Assembly: GCF_019056395.1 (NCBI RefSeq)
Contig: NZ_CP077639.1
Location: 3,226,001 to 3,290,000, forward strand
Source of the DNA: Terribacillus sp. DMT04
Lineage (GTDB): Bacteria > Bacillota > Bacilli > Bacillales > Amphibacillaceae
DNA: 64,000 bases
Direction: 5' to 3'
Made by a program: the position numbers and the translations under genes
The notes under the pieces: generated by a model
Database searches by the model: none
Seen by the model: the letters and a program-made list of their open reading frames with translations, nothing else
What the model was told of the DNA's origin: nothing
In this document: piece after piece, positions 61,943 through 64,000 of the stretch
Numbering within the stretch: position 1 is the first letter of the stretch
How the letters are laid out: each line of letters opens with the position of its first letter

Positions 61943-63358
61943 TTAATCTATAACGGATTGTGCCGGTGTGCCTTCCTTCAACGAAAAATCTTTGCTGGAA
62001 ATATCGTTATATTGGATGTCCATATAAACAGAATCGGCTTCCTGGCCGGTTGCTTCTTTATAGTTTGCGAAATTATGATATTCCGCCTGTTTCCAAGTCC
62101 AACTCACATCCAAGTTCTGTTCTTCTTCGTAAACGTTTCGCTTTAATTGTGTGTTTGTATTTGTCTGGAAGTCATTCGCAATAAACAACCCTGTCTTACT
62201 TGCGGTAAAGACATTATGAGAAATTGTGTTATCTTGAATATCATGCTGCAGAAGAAGCTGACCGCCATATAAATCTTTCGTATCGTTTTGATAAAGAACA
62301 TTGTACATAATAGAAGCATTCTTTGTACCGCCACGTTCCTCATCGTACCCGCCAATGGAAATGCCGGTATAATGGTTTTCATAAACCACGTTCTTCATTA
62401 TCTTTATATTATCTGCATAGCGGCCTTTATGCTCGGACGTCGCTTCAATGCCTATATCATTATGAAACACTCTATTACGTTGGACCGTGACATTCTGAGC
62501 GCCGTCAATATAAATGCCACCTGCAGAATAATCTTCGCCATATGCTGGGTTTCCGTACGAAGAATTATTATGGACTGTGTTGTTCTCGACTGTTCCATTT
62601 CGTACGTAATCGGCTCCCGGATCCTCTGCTACACCTTCATAACCAATTAAATCAATGCCTATATTATTGTTATTTCGGACTCTGTTTCCTGATACAGTGA
62701 AGCCATCAATATTGCCGTTTAAGACGACTGCCTCGCTGGCACCAAGCGTCAATTCTTCTACAACATTGTCCATAATCTGAATTTGTTTCATTTCTCCAGT
62801 TCCATACACCGCAATACCATGTGCGTTTCCTTCATCTGAAGTAGTTTCTATATGCTGGATATAGTTCTGGATAATCGTGATCTGACTGCTGCTTCCTGTC
62901 ACATAAATACCCATCACAGCCAAATCAGAAGCATTTGTCTTCAAATCTTGAATGGTTAATCCTTGAATTGTTATATAACTCTGACTGTCTATATGTAGTA
63001 ATGCTGTATCTTCTTCTGGCTCCAAATCACGACCGCTTATAATGACTTTTTCATTATCGTAGTTACGAATGATCAACGGATTAGCTTTCTTACCACTATG
63101 GTTAACCTCAACACTGCCAAAATAAGTACCACCTCGTATATAGATGGTGGTTCCAGCTTGGGCTTGGTCAACTGCCGCTTGAATTGTACGCAGTGGATCC
63201 TCTTTTGTCCCATCGTTCTCATCGTCACCGTCTGTTGCGACGAATAGCTGTTTTGAAATGGTCACTGCTGCCACTTCTTTCTCGTTGTTTACTGTAATTG
63301 CATAGATAACTGCACCGATTAAGCAGAGTACTATCGCAATCAGGATGGATAATCTCAT
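61943..63358 (-). CDS. Right-handed parallel beta-helix surface protein
   Basis: A 471-residue protein with an N-terminal membrane anchor or signal (MRLSILIAIVLCLIGAVIYA). ATG 63358 is chosen for AGAAGAGAG upstream; a TTG lies 11 codons earlier. After VATDGDDENDGTKEDPLRTIQAA (a DUF1565-type start, read in parts), about ten beta-helix turns follow (SGNRVRNNNNIGIDLIG, VQRNRVFHNDIGIEATSE, IMKNVVYENHYTGISIGG). This architecture is used by polysaccharide lyases (PL9-like), epimerases and adhesins. Active-site residues were not identified. It could act on pectin- or alginate-like polymers, which would fit the kdu/kdg genes 20 kb away, but this is speculative. Confidence 0.8.
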   Translation of the reverse strand: MRLSILIAIVLCLIGAVIYAITVNNEKEVAAVTISKQLFVATDGDDENDGTKEDPLRTIQAAVDQAQAGTTIYIRGGTYFGSVEVNHSGKKANPLIIRNYDNEKVIISGRDLEPEEDTALLHIDSQSYITIQGLTIQDLKTNASDLAVMGIYVTGSSSQITIIQNYIQHIETTSDEGNAHGIAVYGTGEMKQIQIMDNVVEELTLGASEAVVLNGNIDGFTVSGNRVRNNNNIGIDLIGYEGVAEDPGADYVRNGTVENNTVHNNSSYGNPAYGEDYSAGGIYIDGAQNVTVQRNRVFHNDIGIEATSEHKGRYADNIKIMKNVVYENHYTGISIGGYDEERGGTKNASIMYNVLYQNDTKDLYGGQLLLQHDIQDNTISHNVFTASKTGLFIANDFQTNTNTQLKRNVYEEEQNLDVSWTWKQAEYHNFANYKEATGQEADSVYMDIQYNDISSKDFSLKEGTPAQSVID

Positions 63359-63470
63359 TTGCTGACTCTCTTCTATACGTAAATTTGCCAATCAGGCCAC
63401 TGCTAGTATGATACAGTTGATACAGCTGTTTGTATAGAAGAAATCCGTATTCTTCACAATATCTTCATTG

Positions 63471-63866
63471 TCATAAAAATCGCTCTTTTAGCGCAGGAGA
63501 TGGCAGCATGCATTCATTTTGCCGACCGAACCAGCGATAACGATTTTTGGCTACATAACGATACAATGTATTTCTAACAGGACGTGGAATAATCCATGCT
63601 GCGGCTGCTAGCTTCCACACTCCATCTAAGTTTCTGGCTATCCGAACTACAGCGCTCGATTCGGTATACACCTTTCCCTCCTCAACAAGTAAGATACTAT
63701 CCACGTCATCCGGCAGGTGATGTTCACCAGCCAGCGCCACGCCAAAATCGCTTTGCAGAGATGCAAATTTAAAGTAAGCTCTTTGATCGTGTTTAATGAT
63801 AAATTGAACACTAGTATTACAAAGGTTGCACACCCCATCAAAGAGAATGATTGCTTTGCTGTTCAT
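63471..63866 (-). CDS. DCC-family thiol-disulfide oxidoreductase-like protein (DUF393)
   Basis: A 131-residue protein with the DxxCxxC signature of the DCC family (FDGVCNLC: Asp10, Cys13, Cys16), then FASLQSD, ESSAVVRIARNL and the C-terminal RNTLYRYVAKNRYRWFG. Like YuxK of Bacillus. It has a thioredoxin-like fold and is thought to have redox activity; the substrate is unknown. GGAGGT lies upstream of the ATG. The 130 bases beyond it to the window end hold no recognisable feature. Confidence 0.9.
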   Translation of the reverse strand: MNSKAIILFDGVCNLCNTSVQFIIKHDQRAYFKFASLQSDFGVALAGEHHLPDDVDSILLVEEGKVYTESSAVVRIARNLDGVWKLAAAAWIIPRPVRNTLYRYVAKNRYRWFGRQNECMLPSPALKERFL

Positions 63867-64000
63867 GTTATACCTCCTGCTTATTTAGCAGCTTGCTTGT
63901 GATAATTCAGCTAACAAGCTTAATCCCTCTTCCTTTCTATATACCCTTATTTATCGTCTTTGAAAATTGTAAATTAAATGCAAATTAACTGCAGGGCAGC

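Overview
The window reads as the chromosome of a low-GC, spore-forming, salt-tolerant member of the Bacillaceae, perhaps near Terribacillus, Oceanobacillus or Halobacillus; the genus is an inference. The basis is strong Shine-Dalgarno sequences throughout, Firmicute families (GbsR, LicT, YcgT, YcsA, LytS/LytT, YrvL, a YjcZ-type spore peptide, an exosporium-like collagen protein), a textbook sigma-B promoter, two Fur boxes, candidate CcpA cre sites and a ydaO-type c-di-AMP riboswitch. No rRNA, tRNA, CRISPR array or prophage was seen.

Layout. 0-9.1 kb: two SDR dehydrogenases (the first cut by the window edge) flanking a GH13 alpha-glucosidase, then uppP, a DppB/DppC-like permease pair without partners, a decayed stretch and a YcsA-type D-malate/tartrate dehydrogenase. 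9.2-13.4 kb: a degenerate stand-alone receiver protein, and an iron block with two Fur boxes, the flavin reductase YcgT and two FecCD siderophore permeases; an intrinsic terminator lies between the Fur-controlled promoter and the first permease. 13.4-14.7 kb: a TetR-controlled pair of SMR exporters. 14.8-20.3 kb: an osmoprotection block, with choline to glycine betaine by BetA and GbsA, the repressor GbsR and a betaine-binding lipoprotein; two copies of a GTTAA-N8-TTAAY motif may be GbsR operators. 20.5-25.5 kb: LicT, nrdI-nrdF without nrdE, a Nudix hydrolase, an MFS exporter and a MarR regulator. 25.6-30.1 kb: one very large collagen-like surface protein.

30.2-36.4 kb: a c-di-AMP-riboswitch-controlled kdp operon (new small ORF, kdpF, A, B, C and a kinase-less kdpD). 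36.9-47.7 kb: a uronate/ketodeoxygluconate catabolic region (kdgA, kdgR, kdgK, kdgT, kduD, kduI) that ends in pyruvate, next to a LytS/LytT pair and an OFA-family MFS transporter, an arrangement that recalls pyruvate-sensing systems. 47.7-53.4 kb: acetyltransferase, sugar epimerase, CHY zinc finger protein coupled to signal peptidase I, TmrB-like ATPase, VOC protein, AraC regulator, and a cytidine deaminase interrupted by an in-frame TGA. 53.4-55.2 kb: an IS1182-family element that has supplied the last codons of a LOG-family gene. 55.2-64 kb: HEAT-repeat DNA alkylation repair protein, LysE exporter, acetyltransferase, YrvL, small spore and stress proteins, two large exported proteins (GATase-like/OB-fold and beta-helix) and a DCC-family protein.

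Several small genes were found by reading the sequence directly: 1752-1853, 14809-15003 (possible ATT start), 35980-36066 (kdpF), 36063-36164 and 58712-58819. Family calls are made by eye from motifs; no database search was run.
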